This document shows positions 44,951 to 54,581 of a stretch of DNA of 64,000 nucleotides, piece by piece. A model generated the notes under the pieces. That model saw only the letters and a list, made by a program, of their open reading frames with translations, did not search any database and was not told the origin of the DNA. A program made the translations under genes and the position numbers. The DNA is from an uncultured Granulosicoccaceae bacterium (GTDB lineage: Bacteria; Pseudomonadota; Gammaproteobacteria; Granulosicoccales; Granulosicoccaceae), in contig CALAJN010000006.1 of the NCBI GenBank assembly GCA_937922675.1, forward strand, positions 1 to 64,000. Direction: 5' to 3'. How positions within the stretch are numbered: the first letter of the stretch is position 1; each line of letters starts with the position of its first letter.

Positions 44951-47900
44951 CTACACGGGAATCACTTGCGGCATCTGCACAATATTGATTCCGGGGACCC
45001 GATTCTTTGCAAGCTCCAGCAGGTGTTCATGGTGGGTGAACAAGATAGCCTGGCCGACGGTTCCAATTTGTGCACATAACTCGAGTGCGGCGGATGCGCG
45101 CGTGTCATCGAAGGTCTCCATGATGTCGTCCAGAATCATGGGGAGCGGGCCTGGATCGCGAGCAAAGCTGCGATAGCCCGCCAGTCGCAGCGCAAAATAC
45201 AGTTGACCCATGGTGCCGGTCGACATGTTCTCGACTGCCACCTGCCCCCCATCTTCCTCAACACCCACCAGCTTGTCGGCGCCGGTTTCACTCCAGACAG
45301 TGATTCGCTTCCATGCGGGTGCTGTCATGGAAACAAAGTCACTCTCGACGTCACGTAGCATTTCACTACGACGTTCCTCAGCGAGGTCGCGCAGGGCAGA
45401 GCGTGCGAGTTGAACACCGAGGCCGGCGACCAGTGCCTCTCGCGCCTGGGTGTACAGCTCTTCTTGCAGCGTTGCGCGTTCAGTGATCAGGTCACTACGC
45501 TCCTCCGCCCTCAAGGCTGTGTCATACGTGCGTCTGGCTGTTGTAAGCTCGTTGAGTGCCTGGTCTCTTGACTGTTTTGCATCGTCAATTTCAACCTCCA
45601 GTTCGGCCATGCGTGTGTCGCTTGGCAGGCGTGACAGTTCAGTTTCAAACAAGCTCCTGTCGACGCCTTCATGTGCCCTGTCGCGTGCTCGCTCTGCATC
45701 GCGTTGCTTGAGGCGCATGCTATCTCGCTTGACCAGTAACGCGACTCGCTGCTTGGGGGTGAGTTCAGAAGTGAGGTGGTCAACTTGGCCGCTAAAGCAC
45801 TGAGTCAGCCTGGAATTGGCCTGTGCAATCGCGGTCTCGCAGCTAGCCACTTCTTGTGTAAGCTTGTGTAAACGCTCCTTGGCGTTCATGCGTTCGCGAG
45901 TTGCACGGGCCGAAGCGGCTACACGCTCTCGCGCTGAATTGATCACGGAGGTAGCATCCATATCGGCTGTAGTCTGCAGCTCTCCTGTCAGGGCTGACAG
46001 GCGTTGGGCGCTGTCTCCGATAGCTTCAATTGCTGCAGCGGACTGCGCGATCAGGGTCTTGGTGTGTTGCTGACTTTTGTACAGTTCAGGCAGGCTGGAC
46101 AAAACAGGTAGAGATGATTTCAGACTCCGTAAGGAGCGATCCGGCAATGGGAGGCTCGCGGCTACAGCGTCCAAAGCCATTTGTGCTGCGGTGTGTATGG
46201 CTTGAGCTTCTTGTAGATCACTATCGAGTTCGGCTTTTTTGGTCTTTGTCGTCAGCCAATCGCGCCATCGTTTCTGGTCACTTTTCTGCGATGCAAGCAA
46301 GCGTCGGACATGAGTCTCGACCTCAGCATCGGCACCGACTATGCCTACCTCATTGGCTGAATGAAGCAAAACCGCTTTTGCATTGGATTGTTGCTCTACT
46401 GCAGTGGTCAGTGCAGTGCGTGCATTGCTCAGTTCAGCATCACTGAGTGCAGCATTGCTCAAAGCGCCAAGACGAGAGGAAAATGATGAGGCTGGATCAG
46501 TTGCTTGTAAACCCAGAGCAAGTGCAAGGGCCATGCAGTGGTCCTCCAACTGATCAAATGCGGTCTGAGAAATTTGGACACGGCTGGCCGTTGTTGCGCA
46601 GTGTGATTGCTTTTTGCCCACTTCGTTTGTGACTGTGGCGAGCCTTTGTCGTGCTTCAGCACCGTCCAGGTAATGAGCTCGTGCTGCATCATCGGCATAC
46701 ATGGCAGTCTCAAAAACTGAAGCAGATTCGCTATCGAAGTTTCTCTTGTGCTCATTCCATGCTGCATCGCGCTGTCGGCGCGTTGCTTCGGTTTGCTCAA
46801 GGCTTGTTGCCTCTGGTGCGTCTGTCAACAGGGTGAGTGCTGACTGAGCTTCTGCCAGTTCGTCAAGTTGGGTCTGGTGTGTCTGTTTGGCTGCCTTCAG
46901 TTCAGCTGCATTCCTGTTCCAGTCTCGAGCAGCCTTCTCGACTGTTTCCTGAGGTGGCAAGCCCTGATAGACAAGTTCCTTCCAATTTCCCGGCAGGCCG
47001 GAGACATGGATGGTATGAGCGTCAGAGGTTTTGCGGAGACTTTCTTCATATCGCGATAGGTCAGCGTGGCGGTCCCAGGCATCTAGTGCAGCTTGTAGTG
47101 CAGTCAGATCCTTCGGCTCTGTCGGCGCATCATCAGAATTGACCTCCAGCAGACTGAACTTCTCTTGCGCCACATGGAGCGCGCTGGCCGTTGCTTCACA
47201 GGATTCAATCGCTTGTCTGAGGGCTTTCAATTCTTCCGGTGTCAAAACAAGCGCCGTGGCCGAGGCGCTCGTTAAATCGAGAGAAGTCAGCGCCGCATCG
47301 ATTTCGGCATTGATCTCGCTCAGAGTCGCCTCGTTGTACTTTAGATCTGCCCGCGCGGTAGCGGCACGACTCGTTACAGGCGCGTTGTCGATAGTCAGCG
47401 AGTCGAGTTGACTCAATTCGGTACTCAGGCTATCGGCGATCGCGTCCTTGGGGTGGGTCTCGATCGTTTGTTGGCATTGCTTGATGTCGCCCTTGAGGAT
47501 ACTCAGGCGCTTGGTTTCGCTCTCGATAGCCTGAAGCGCCGCGGCGACGATTTCCGGTGTTTCATCAGTCAGAGTTGGACCCTCTGGGTAGTTTGCAAGC
47601 TCCTCGTCGAGTTGTTGAATCTTTCTTGTGAGTTCATGGTGAACCTGCGCCTTTTGAGCAGCCGCTTTGCGATTGATCGTTTCAGAGAACCTCTTGTCAG
47701 CGATGCTGAAGTTTTCTTCCGATTCCTTGACGCGTTTGTTCAGCTTTCTCTCACGCGTTGCCGTGACTCTGGAATCGTTCAAAGCCTTGTTGATTTCTCC
47801 AAGGCGTTTTTTCGCTCTGGTCAATGTCGTATTGCGAGCACTTCTCTTGTGAAAGTGATCAGCACGTTCTGACAATACGTTCAGTGCTCCAGACATGCCT

Positions 47901-48379
47901 GTGATTCCCGATAGACCTGCGTGCAAGAGTTTCCCCAGGTCACCCTCAGCCCCGGCGATCTTTTTTCCACCATCGCGAAGCTCTGCATCATTAAGAGAAA
48001 AACGCTCTTGGTAAGTTTGTTGGGTCATACCGTGCAGGGCGCTGGTGAGCGTGGCTTCAGGGAAGGGGTTTCCTTTCAGATCAGTCAAGGATTCCTTGGT
48101 CTTGCTACTGCGCCGCAGCACAATATCGCCTTGATTGGGCAGCTCAAGCTCTGCACCGACTAACAGATTTGCTCGGCCAAATCGAAAAGCGTAGGGGTGG
48201 TCTCTTTTTTTCATCCCGAAAAGCAGCTCAAGGAAGGCAGTGAATGCCGTCGATTTGCCTGCCTCGTTTGGCCCGTAGACAATGCTTACATCAGGCACTC
48301 CCTCGTCCGGTCGCCGGAACATGAGTTCCTGGTTATCAAAGCGACCGTAGCGAAGCAGATCAAGTCGGTTGAGTCTCAT
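44951..48379 (-). CDS. SbcC/YhaN-like SMC-type ATPase
   Basis: This 1142-residue protein has an N-terminal Walker A YGPNEAGKSTAF (36-43) and a long coiled-coil. The C-terminal ABC head carries NMSTGTMGQLYFALRLAG and the Walker B LPMILDDIMETFDD. No zinc-hook CxxC is seen in the coiled-coil middle, which fits the YhaN branch rather than SbcC or Rad50. With the nuclease gene overlapping at its start it should form an SbcCD-type complex that handles DNA ends or hairpins. Confidence 0.88.
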   Translation of the reverse strand: MRLNRLDLLRYGRFDNQELMFRRPDEGVPDVSIVYGPNEAGKSTAFTAFLELLFGMKKRDHPYAFRFGRANLLVGAELELPNQGDIVLRRSSKTKESLTDLKGNPFPEATLTSALHGMTQQTYQERFSLNDAELRDGGKKIAGAEGDLGKLLHAGLSGITGMSGALNVLSERADHFHKRSARNTTLTRAKKRLGEINKALNDSRVTATRERKLNKRVKESEENFSIADKRFSETINRKAAAQKAQVHHELTRKIQQLDEELANYPEGPTLTDETPEIVAAALQAIESETKRLSILKGDIKQCQQTIETHPKDAIADSLSTELSQLDSLTIDNAPVTSRAATARADLKYNEATLSEINAEIDAALTSLDLTSASATALVLTPEELKALRQAIESCEATASALHVAQEKFSLLEVNSDDAPTEPKDLTALQAALDAWDRHADLSRYEESLRKTSDAHTIHVSGLPGNWKELVYQGLPPQETVEKAARDWNRNAAELKAAKQTHQTQLDELAEAQSALTLLTDAPEATSLEQTEATRRQRDAAWNEHKRNFDSESASVFETAMYADDAARAHYLDGAEARQRLATVTNEVGKKQSHCATTASRVQISQTAFDQLEDHCMALALALGLQATDPASSFSSRLGALSNAALSDAELSNARTALTTAVEQQSNAKAVLLHSANEVGIVGADAEVETHVRRLLASQKSDQKRWRDWLTTKTKKAELDSDLQEAQAIHTAAQMALDAVAASLPLPDRSLRSLKSSLPVLSSLPELYKSQQHTKTLIAQSAAAIEAIGDSAQRLSALTGELQTTADMDATSVINSARERVAASARATRERMNAKERLHKLTQEVASCETAIAQANSRLTQCFSGQVDHLTSELTPKQRVALLVKRDSMRLKQRDAERARDRAHEGVDRSLFETELSRLPSDTRMAELEVEIDDAKQSRDQALNELTTARRTYDTALRAEERSDLITERATLQEELYTQAREALVAGLGVQLARSALRDLAEERRSEMLRDVESDFVSMTAPAWKRITVWSETGADKLVGVEEDGGQVAVENMSTGTMGQLYFALRLAGYRSFARDPGPLPMILDDIMETFDDTRASAALELCAQIGTVGQAILFTHHEHLLELAKNRVPGINIVQMPQVIPV

Positions 48380-49575
48380 GATGCATGGCCTTCTTGCACC
48401 GTCGCCGATACCTCGTTGACTGCTTCTTCGAGAAGTTCACTCAGTAACTCATCAGACCCCTTGCTCGCTGTGCCAAGAAAGGCTTTCTTGACGTCTGTCG
48501 GTAACGCATCGAGTAACTGGTTCATTGACTCGGAGGCGCGTTGGCGTGCGCCGGGCGATGACAACTGCATGCGCATCAGGCGAGCCAGATCATCAGCCTC
48601 TTCGCTTGTGTCAGTAGTGGGTTTCAGGGTTATCACCTTGTCAAGAAACACGCCCTGGACGGTTTCGAGAATCTCGGTCGCAAGCCCACGAAGTACTTCT
48701 CTCGTGTACGTTCTGCTAGTTACTAGAAGTCGTATGGCGACATCCTGATCATCGACTTGCTTTTCTCTCATGGCAGACGAGAGTCTCTGATAGACCTCGG
48801 CCTGATCCTCACAGTCACTCAAGTTCACATGGCATTCGGTGAAGGTCAGCCCGCCTACCTTGATCTGCTTAGAGGTAGTAGTGCCATCGTCAATGCAAAC
48901 CAGATTGACGAATCCACCATGCTGTTCACCGATGTGGCGTGGCTGCGGGATACCAGGCATCACTATTAACGTGGAGTCGTTCTTGTGCTCGATAGGTGCA
49001 TGAATATGACCAAGGCACCACACATCGTAGCCATGTGCCAGCAGATCCTTTGACGAGCAGGGCGCATAGGGGTCGTGCCCTGGTGCGTTGTCCAGGGCGG
49101 TATGCATCAAGCCCACATTGAACACGCCAGGGATGGCCTCAGGGTAGTTGGGGAGCAGACTTTTCTGCTTGTGTTTCTCGTCAAAGGAGATGCCATGAAA
49201 GGCGATATCCCCGATGTGCACTGTCGGTTGTTTGATATCCAGGAGATGGATGTGTTCACCCAGTTTGCCGCGGGCTGTGTGGTCAAGCAAGGCGTCGTGG
49301 TTGCCGCGAATCAGCACTGTGGGTACGCCTTCGCTGGCGGCGCGTGCCAGTTGGCTGATCAAAAACGTGCTTGACCTTACGTCCGGGTCGCTGGTGTCAA
49401 AAATATCCCCAGCCAACACCAGTGCGTCCACTTGCTCTTCAATGGCGAGGTCAACAATACGTACAAAGGTGTCACGAGTGGCACTCTTGAGCCGGCTGCC
49501 AAGCTCGTTGTTGCGCAAGGCAATCGAGCGTATCGGCGATCCGATATGAATATCTGCTGAGATCAGTAAGCGCAT
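48376..49575 (-). CDS. SbcD/YhaO-like metallophosphoesterase nuclease
   Basis: This 399-residue protein has the five metal-binding phosphoesterase motifs in order. They are SADIHIGS (Asp8, His10), LVLAGDIFD, VLIRGNHDALL, LMHTAL and CLGHIHAP. A C-terminal part follows that contacts the ATPase partner. Its stop overlaps the start of the SMC-like gene by 4 bases (ATGA), so the two subunits are made together. The YhaO group is close to SbcD/Mre11. Confidence 0.9.
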   Translation of the reverse strand: MRLLISADIHIGSPIRSIALRNNELGSRLKSATRDTFVRIVDLAIEEQVDALVLAGDIFDTSDPDVRSSTFLISQLARAASEGVPTVLIRGNHDALLDHTARGKLGEHIHLLDIKQPTVHIGDIAFHGISFDEKHKQKSLLPNYPEAIPGVFNVGLMHTALDNAPGHDPYAPCSSKDLLAHGYDVWCLGHIHAPIEHKNDSTLIVMPGIPQPRHIGEQHGGFVNLVCIDDGTTTSKQIKVGGLTFTECHVNLSDCEDQAEVYQRLSSAMREKQVDDQDVAIRLLVTSRTYTREVLRGLATEILETVQGVFLDKVITLKPTTDTSEEADDLARLMRMQLSSPGARQRASESMNQLLDALPTDVKKAFLGTASKGSDELLSELLEEAVNEVSATVQEGHAS

Positions 49576-49658
49576 GTCTAGCTAAAAACGTGACTACCGG
49601 GATAGTCGAGCTGGGTAAAAGAATGAATACGTGGCGGCGGGTCTGGTCGTGATATACC

Positions 49659-50537
49659 TCAGTCAAAGCCGCTTTTGCTCAAACCTTTCTGAATTTCATA
49701 GATGGATATCGGGACATCCGCCTGCGGCTGAGGTATACGAATGGGAATGTCTTTCAGGCGAGGGCTGATAGTGGGTTCACCGCACAGCATGCGCGTGTTG
49801 TAGTCCTCGATGCCATCCCACCGCGTCAATGAGCCGCTGATGGGAAACGCATCCGCTGCCATCATCTCGTAGAACAGTACTCGGCGCGATCGCGCTGACG
49901 TATTCCGCGCCGATCCATGCACCAGCCGGCCGTGGTGTATCGACAAAGATCCAGAGGGTCCGGTGAGTTCGACCGCATCTTCAGGATTGAGCCCAACACG
50001 CTGTGGCAGGAAGGCACCTGCGAATACACCATCCGCATGGTGATCGTACACAGGCCCCTTGTGGCTGCCGGGGTACACCATCAGCGGCCCGTTTTCGCTT
50101 GCCATGTCATCGATGAGAACACCGATGGCGAGTATGTCGTCATTGGTGTGTGGGTAGAAGGCGTAGTCCTGATGCCATTCAACGACCGCACCATTCTCTG
50201 CTGACTTCATATTGAGTTTGGTTGTATGCAGACGCAGGTCAGGGCCGATAAGGTCCCTGGCTGGAGCCAGAATGTAATCGGAATACATCAACTCGCGCAC
50301 GCAGTCGCTTATTGTGTGTGGCAACCTGATTCGCCGGATGCGAGGCTGCTCGGCCGAGTGGTGTTCCTCAAGCTCCAGGCGTTCATTTGATGCACTCATC
50401 AGACGGGACTCCTCCTCGAATCGGCGGATGTCCTCTCTCAAATCCTCAATGACCTCGGTGGGCAGATGGCTTTCAAGCAGCAGATAACCTTGTGCCTGGT
50501 AGGAGGCGATTTGCTCTGTGGTGAGAACCTCTGACAT
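49659..50537 (-). CDS. Phytanoyl-CoA dioxygenase (PhyH) family oxygenase
   Basis: This 292-residue non-heme Fe(II)/2-oxoglutarate enzyme has the facial triad visible: His122-x-Asp124 in EWHQDYAF and the distal His207 in RLVHGSARN. An Arg near 215-219 binds 2-oxoglutarate. These enzymes hydroxylate lipids or small molecules. It is followed by the YhaO/YhaN pair on the same strand at a distance of 83 bases, so shared transcription is possible but not needed. Confidence 0.88.
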   Translation of the reverse strand: MSEVLTTEQIASYQAQGYLLLESHLPTEVIEDLREDIRRFEEESRLMSASNERLELEEHHSAEQPRIRRIRLPHTISDCVRELMYSDYILAPARDLIGPDLRLHTTKLNMKSAENGAVVEWHQDYAFYPHTNDDILAIGVLIDDMASENGPLMVYPGSHKGPVYDHHADGVFAGAFLPQRVGLNPEDAVELTGPSGSLSIHHGRLVHGSARNTSARSRRVLFYEMMAADAFPISGSLTRWDGIEDYNTRMLCGEPTISPRLKDIPIRIPQPQADVPISIYEIQKGLSKSGFD

Positions 50538-50668
50538 GGGCTGGTTTACTCCGTTACAGGTTTGAGACGGCTGTGCCAGCCTACACCGCGAGCTACGCGG
50601 TGCGTTGCAACAGTGCGGTAAAGACGAGCCTCCCTGACGCGTTCATGGCCATCGACAACACTTTTCCC

Positions 50669-50696
50669 TTGATTCGCACAGACACAAACCTATATG
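50669..50696 (+). promoter_or_regulatory. Candidate sigma-70 promoter before HbpS/GlcG-like gene
   Basis: TTGATT (50669-50674), a 16-base spacer and TATATG (50691-50696), with the gene's ATG about 50 bases downstream. The -10 matches 4 of 6. Confidence 0.4.
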
Positions 50697-50746
50697 TTGA
50701 ACCGGGTATCGACACCTGACTGCCACTCCGGACCGCAAGCAACGCC

Positions 50747-51178
50747 ATGCAACTCACGCTCGCACAAGCCAAAGACATCATTCGAATCGCCCTCGAAGAA
50801 CAGGCAAAGCGTAACTTCAAGCCCATGGCGGTTGTCGTGTTGGGTGCTGGAGGCACAATCAAGGCCAGTGAAAGTCAGGATGGCACCAGTGCGCTGCGCC
50901 CCAAGGTGGCTCATGGAAAGGCGTTTGGTGCCTTTTCACTTGGGCTTGGCTCGCGCGCGCTGTTTGAGCGAGCCAAGCTTGAACCCTTTTTCATTCAGGC
51001 CATGAACAGTCTCTGTAATGGCGCGTTGGTGCCGGTTCCGGGAGGTGTGCTGATCCGTTCAACAGACGGGCAGTTGCTGGGGGCTGTCGGAATTACCGGT
51101 GACACATCTGACAACGATGAGTTGTGCTGCGTTGCTGGTATTGAAGGGGTCGGGCTCATCGCCGACACCGGTGCCTGA
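50747..51178 (+). CDS. HbpS/GlcG-like (DUF336) protein
   Basis: This 143-residue cytosolic protein of the GlcG/HbpS group begins TLAQAKDIIRIALEEQAKR, with FKPMAVVVLGAGG and VPVPGGVLIRS after it, and ends GIEGVGLIADTG. Family members form octamers, bind heme in Streptomyces (HbpS), or sit in glycolate clusters (GlcG); neither context is present here. An overlapping frame at 51099-51320 carries a membrane-anchor-like end, described under findings. Confidence 0.88.
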   Translation: MQLTLAQAKDIIRIALEEQAKRNFKPMAVVVLGAGGTIKASESQDGTSALRPKVAHGKAFGAFSLGLGSRALFERAKLEPFFIQAMNSLCNGALVPVPGGVLIRSTDGQLLGAVGITGDTSDNDELCCVAGIEGVGLIADTGA

Positions 51179-51316
51179 CACCGGCAAACCGAGCACGACA
51201 GATGCTGGCGAAACACGCTGGGTCGCCTTTGGATCCTCTTTCGTGCCCCTGGGGACAGGCTTGATTTTACTGGCAGGCGCTATGACTCTGCTCGCGGCCA
51301 GAGTCTTGCGAAAAAT

Positions 51317-53740
51317 CTAGCTTTGATCGGCCAAGTTGGTAGCGAGCACGGTATCGATATGGTCGGTGAACCGATCGGCTGGCACAAAACCAACTACTCT
51401 GGCCGCCGGTATTTCGTTGCCTGCGGAATCGAAAAACACGATTGCGGGGGGCGCGAACAGGCGAAATCGGTCGAGTAGGGCCTTGTCGATTTCATCGTTT
51501 TCTGTCACATCTGCCTGTACCAGTATCACGCCGCCCAGACTGTTTTGCACCTGCATGTCGGTGAAGGTGAAATGTTCCATCTCCTTGCAGCTGACGCACC
51601 AGTCAGCATAGAAATCCAGCATGACTGGACGGCCCTTTGCGCTCGCAGCTGCAACAACCCGATCCAGATCCTCGGTGGATTTGATCTGCTGAAACACCAG
51701 ACCTGATTGCTCTTTTTGAGTGGCACTGGACGCTGAGCCGCCTGAGTAGACTGCCAGTGGCTGAGTCAGGCTTGATCCGCCGGCAAAAGCACCCATCAGT
51801 ACCGCCACGCCATAGACAAGCACTGCAATTCCGGCACCTTTGGCGGTGCGTGCCCAGCCGTTGGTACTGGCCTCAAGTCTGTCTGTAGCGCCTAGCCAGA
51901 TACCCGTGCCGAGCGCCAACAAACCGACGAGCAGGGCGGTCGCTTGTGCAGGAATGAAGCGCGATAGCATCCAGATAGCCATGCCAAGCATCAACATGCC
52001 GAAGCCCTGCTTGACACGCTCCATCCAAGCGCCGGCCTTCGGGACCAGTGTGGCGGCTGATGTGCCGATCAACAAAAGCGGTGCGCCCATACCAAGCCCG
52101 AGTGCAAACAAGGCCGCGCCACCGACCCAGGCGTCACCCGTGTCGGCGATGTACAGCAGTGCGCCTGCAAGCGGTGCGGTGACGCAGGGACCAACGATCA
52201 GCGTTGAGAGAAAGCCCATTGTGACGACGCTTCTATAACCGCCGCCACGTTGCGCGTTGGATGCCTCAGTCAGCCGTGACTGGATAGCGCGTGGCATCTG
52301 AAACTCAAACAAGCCAAACATTGCCAGTGCAAACACCACAAACAGCGCTGCGAACAAGGTCAACACGATCGGGTCTTGCAACCAGATCTGTACGTTCTTT
52401 CCTGACAATGCCACCAACACACCGGCAACGGCATAGGTCGACGCCATGACAAGGACATACACAAGTGACAGGCGGAATGCACGGCCACTGCCGATGCCAC
52501 TACCGTCTTCATTGCGCTGACCAACGATCAAGGTCGACAGGATCGGGATCATGGGTAGCACGCACGGCGTGAACGCGAGAAATACACCAAGACCGAAGAA
52601 GGTCGCGACCGATAGCCACAGGCTGGCGCTGGCTAACAAACCGGACAAACGGTCGTGCTCGGATACCAGGGTGTTGCCCGCTGTAGCGCCGCTACTGCCC
52701 CCGGTAGAGGTGGACACGAGAGTTGCGGCAACACCGGGCGGCTCTCCAACGGAATCGATCGCAAACGGCACATCGACCGTTGACGGAGGAAAGCACACCC
52801 CGATGTCGGCGCAGCCCTGATAAGCCACTGTCAACTTGCCGGTGTCGCCGAGCTCCAGGCTACCATCGAGAGCAAGGATGGCCCTGGCGTCAACACGGTT
52901 CACCGCAACGTCCCCAAAGAACTCGTCGTATTCCATTACGCCTTCGCTGCGCTCCAGTATCTGCAGCGATGCGCCGTCGGCGGAGAGGTGATAACTCAGC
53001 TTGTCCCTGTATAAATAGTAGCCATCCTCGATCGCCCAGAGCAGCTCGATCTGTGTTGTGCTGGCCGAGACGATCATCGGCATGTAGGCCTCTTCGGGGC
53101 GCAGCAACTCTTCGGACGCGGAATCGCCAAACAAGCCACCGGATTCAGTGCCGAAGGCTGAGGCGCTGGCGCTCCCTGCAAAGAGACTGCTGTTGCCGAT
53201 TATCGCTGTGGTGCCAGTCAGATTTTCAGGAGGCGGGGCCGCCATGGTTGTAGTCGATGCCTGCAGGAGTACATCGCGCGCGACCGTTGTCGGCGGGTAA
53301 CACACACCAATGTCTGCGCAGCCCTGATAGGTGATGGTGAGGGTTGCAGGCGTCGCAACAGGCACTGCAGCTCGTGGTTTGGCCGTCATGACGGTGGCGC
53401 CACGATAGACCGCAGACTCGCCAAAAAAGGCGTCAACCTCGGTCAGGGCCTCGGGGAAATCGGTCGGTTCAAGCTCAAGCTTTGTGTCTCCCGCGTCGAG
53501 AGACAGGGAGGTCTTGTCCCTGTACAAGTAGTACCCGGACTCGATATGCCAATTGACCACCACTCGGCCATCGGCCGAAAAAGACACCGCGGGAACATAG
53601 GCTTCGGTAGGCGGCAGCGGGTCGGTGTCACCAAAGCTCATGCCCTGAGCCAGGGCGAGGGTAGGCAGCAGCATGCTGAGCATGAGCGCGGCAGCGCTTC
53701 GGACGGCTTTCAGCATTGGAATGGAGCGATAAAAAGTCAT
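51317..53740 (-). CDS. dsbD: Thiol:disulphide interchange protein DsbD with doubled N-domain
   Basis: This 807-residue protein has a signal peptide and then two copies of the DsbD alpha (N-terminal) domain. Each carries the reactive pair in YQGCADIGVCYPP and YQGCADIGVCFPP. About eight membrane helices and a C-terminal thioredoxin with the CVSC site (FYADWCVSCKEMEHF) follow. E. coli DsbD has only one alpha domain (about 565 residues). DsbD carries electrons from cytosolic thioredoxin to the periplasm. ATG 53740 is taken; ATG 53716 (MLKAV) is an equal candidate. The two alpha domains are clearly related but not identical. Confidence 0.92.
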   Translation of the reverse strand: MTFYRSIPMLKAVRSAAALMLSMLLPTLALAQGMSFGDTDPLPPTEAYVPAVSFSADGRVVVNWHIESGYYLYRDKTSLSLDAGDTKLELEPTDFPEALTEVDAFFGESAVYRGATVMTAKPRAAVPVATPATLTITYQGCADIGVCYPPTTVARDVLLQASTTTMAAPPPENLTGTTAIIGNSSLFAGSASASAFGTESGGLFGDSASEELLRPEEAYMPMIVSASTTQIELLWAIEDGYYLYRDKLSYHLSADGASLQILERSEGVMEYDEFFGDVAVNRVDARAILALDGSLELGDTGKLTVAYQGCADIGVCFPPSTVDVPFAIDSVGEPPGVAATLVSTSTGGSSGATAGNTLVSEHDRLSGLLASASLWLSVATFFGLGVFLAFTPCVLPMIPILSTLIVGQRNEDGSGIGSGRAFRLSLVYVLVMASTYAVAGVLVALSGKNVQIWLQDPIVLTLFAALFVVFALAMFGLFEFQMPRAIQSRLTEASNAQRGGGYRSVVTMGFLSTLIVGPCVTAPLAGALLYIADTGDAWVGGAALFALGLGMGAPLLLIGTSAATLVPKAGAWMERVKQGFGMLMLGMAIWMLSRFIPAQATALLVGLLALGTGIWLGATDRLEASTNGWARTAKGAGIAVLVYGVAVLMGAFAGGSSLTQPLAVYSGGSASSATQKEQSGLVFQQIKSTEDLDRVVAAASAKGRPVMLDFYADWCVSCKEMEHFTFTDMQVQNSLGGVILVQADVTENDEIDKALLDRFRLFAPPAIVFFDSAGNEIPAARVVGFVPADRFTDHIDTVLATNLADQS

Positions 53741-53870
53741 GGCGACAGCTGGGAATGTGGCGCGCACGGCAGGTGGGATGCACCACATGCCTTGTCAGAC
53801 GGCCTGCTCGTCGATACGTTCCTCACGAAACCTGTATTTTTCGGGCTCTACCGGATTCCTTTCACAGCGC

Positions 53871-54392
53871 ATGCCGATTATCTTCCTTTTATTTGTGCTG
53901 GTCCCGATAATCGAGATCGCACTGTTCATCCAGGTCGGCGGACTGCTCGGTTTGGTACCTACCCTGTTTATAGTAATAGCGACAGCCGCTTTGGGCACCT
54001 GGTTGTTACGCCACGAGGGTCTGAGTACCCTGCAGCGCGCTCGTTCGCGTCTTGATGCGGGGGAGTTGCCTGCCACGCAACTGGTAGAGGGCATGATTAT
54101 CATGGTGGGTGGGGCTCTGCTGTTGACGCCAGGGTTCATGACCGATGCGGTCGGGTTGTTCTGTCTGATTCCGCCGAGTAGACGCTGGCTGGCGACCGAC
54201 CTTGGCGACCGGCTCCAGGTGGCAGCACTCAATGGGACGGCGGGCAGCATCGGTGGCAGGCCAGCGCCCGGCGGCGTCGAGCACCCTGATGCCGGCAGAT
54301 TTGGCCAGTCGCAGGCTCACAGGCGCTCTGCAGGCGATGCCGACGGGGAAGTCATTGAGGGGGAGTGGCAGCAGGTTGATCGAGAGCCCTGA
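53871..54392 (+). CDS. fxsA: FxsA family inner-membrane protein
   Basis: This 173-residue protein starts with MPIIFLLFVLVPIIEIALF, the conserved first helix of FxsA, and has about four hydrophobic segments (to about 105). A Gly-rich soluble tail ends acidic (EVIEGEWQQVDREP). In E. coli FxsA suppresses exclusion of phage T7 by F plasmid when overproduced. The start ATG 53871 is favoured over an upstream frame because it gives the conserved start. It is divergent from dsbD and lies before groESL, a neighbourhood common in Gammaproteobacteria. Confidence 0.85.
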   Translation: MPIIFLLFVLVPIIEIALFIQVGGLLGLVPTLFIVIATAALGTWLLRHEGLSTLQRARSRLDAGELPATQLVEGMIIMVGGALLLTPGFMTDAVGLFCLIPPSRRWLATDLGDRLQVAALNGTAGSIGGRPAPGGVEHPDAGRFGQSQAHRRSAGDADGEVIEGEWQQVDREP

Positions 54393-54430
54393 GTTCTGAT
54401 CCGAGTTCGACCTGGGATGGGCTCGGAGAC

Positions 54431-54483
54431 CGGCCCGTAGATCGGCCCGTAAATCGGCCCGTAGATCGGCCCGTAGATCGGCC
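54431..54483 (+). repeat. 12-bp tandem repeat between fxsA and groES
   Basis: There are four full copies and a partial one of cggcccgtagat (one copy has aaat). The unit contains GATC at each junction. It lies about 70-120 bases before the groES -35 box and codes for nothing convincing. It may vary in copy number. Confidence 0.85.
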
Positions 54484-54553
54484 TTTGGGCACAGGCATGG
54501 TGCGCCTCTCTCTCGACAGTAACCACAAAGTCATCGGATGCGCCTCCCGGGCC

Positions 54554-54581
54554 TTGAAATCCTGAGCGAGATCCTTAAAAT
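54554..54581 (+). promoter_or_regulatory. groESL promoter (sigma-70, with heat-shock-like -35)
   Basis: TTGAAA (54554-54559), a 16-base spacer and TAAAAT (54576-54581) match sigma-70 well. The extended CTTGAAA also fits the -35 of sigma-32, but the sigma-32 -10 is not clear. The CIRCE element starts at the last base of the -10, a normal place for HrcA to block initiation. Confidence 0.75.

Noticed and set aside
54317-54526. Minus-strand short frame with YGPI repeats
   Set aside because: It is produced by the 12-bp DNA repeat itself; there is no start context or family.
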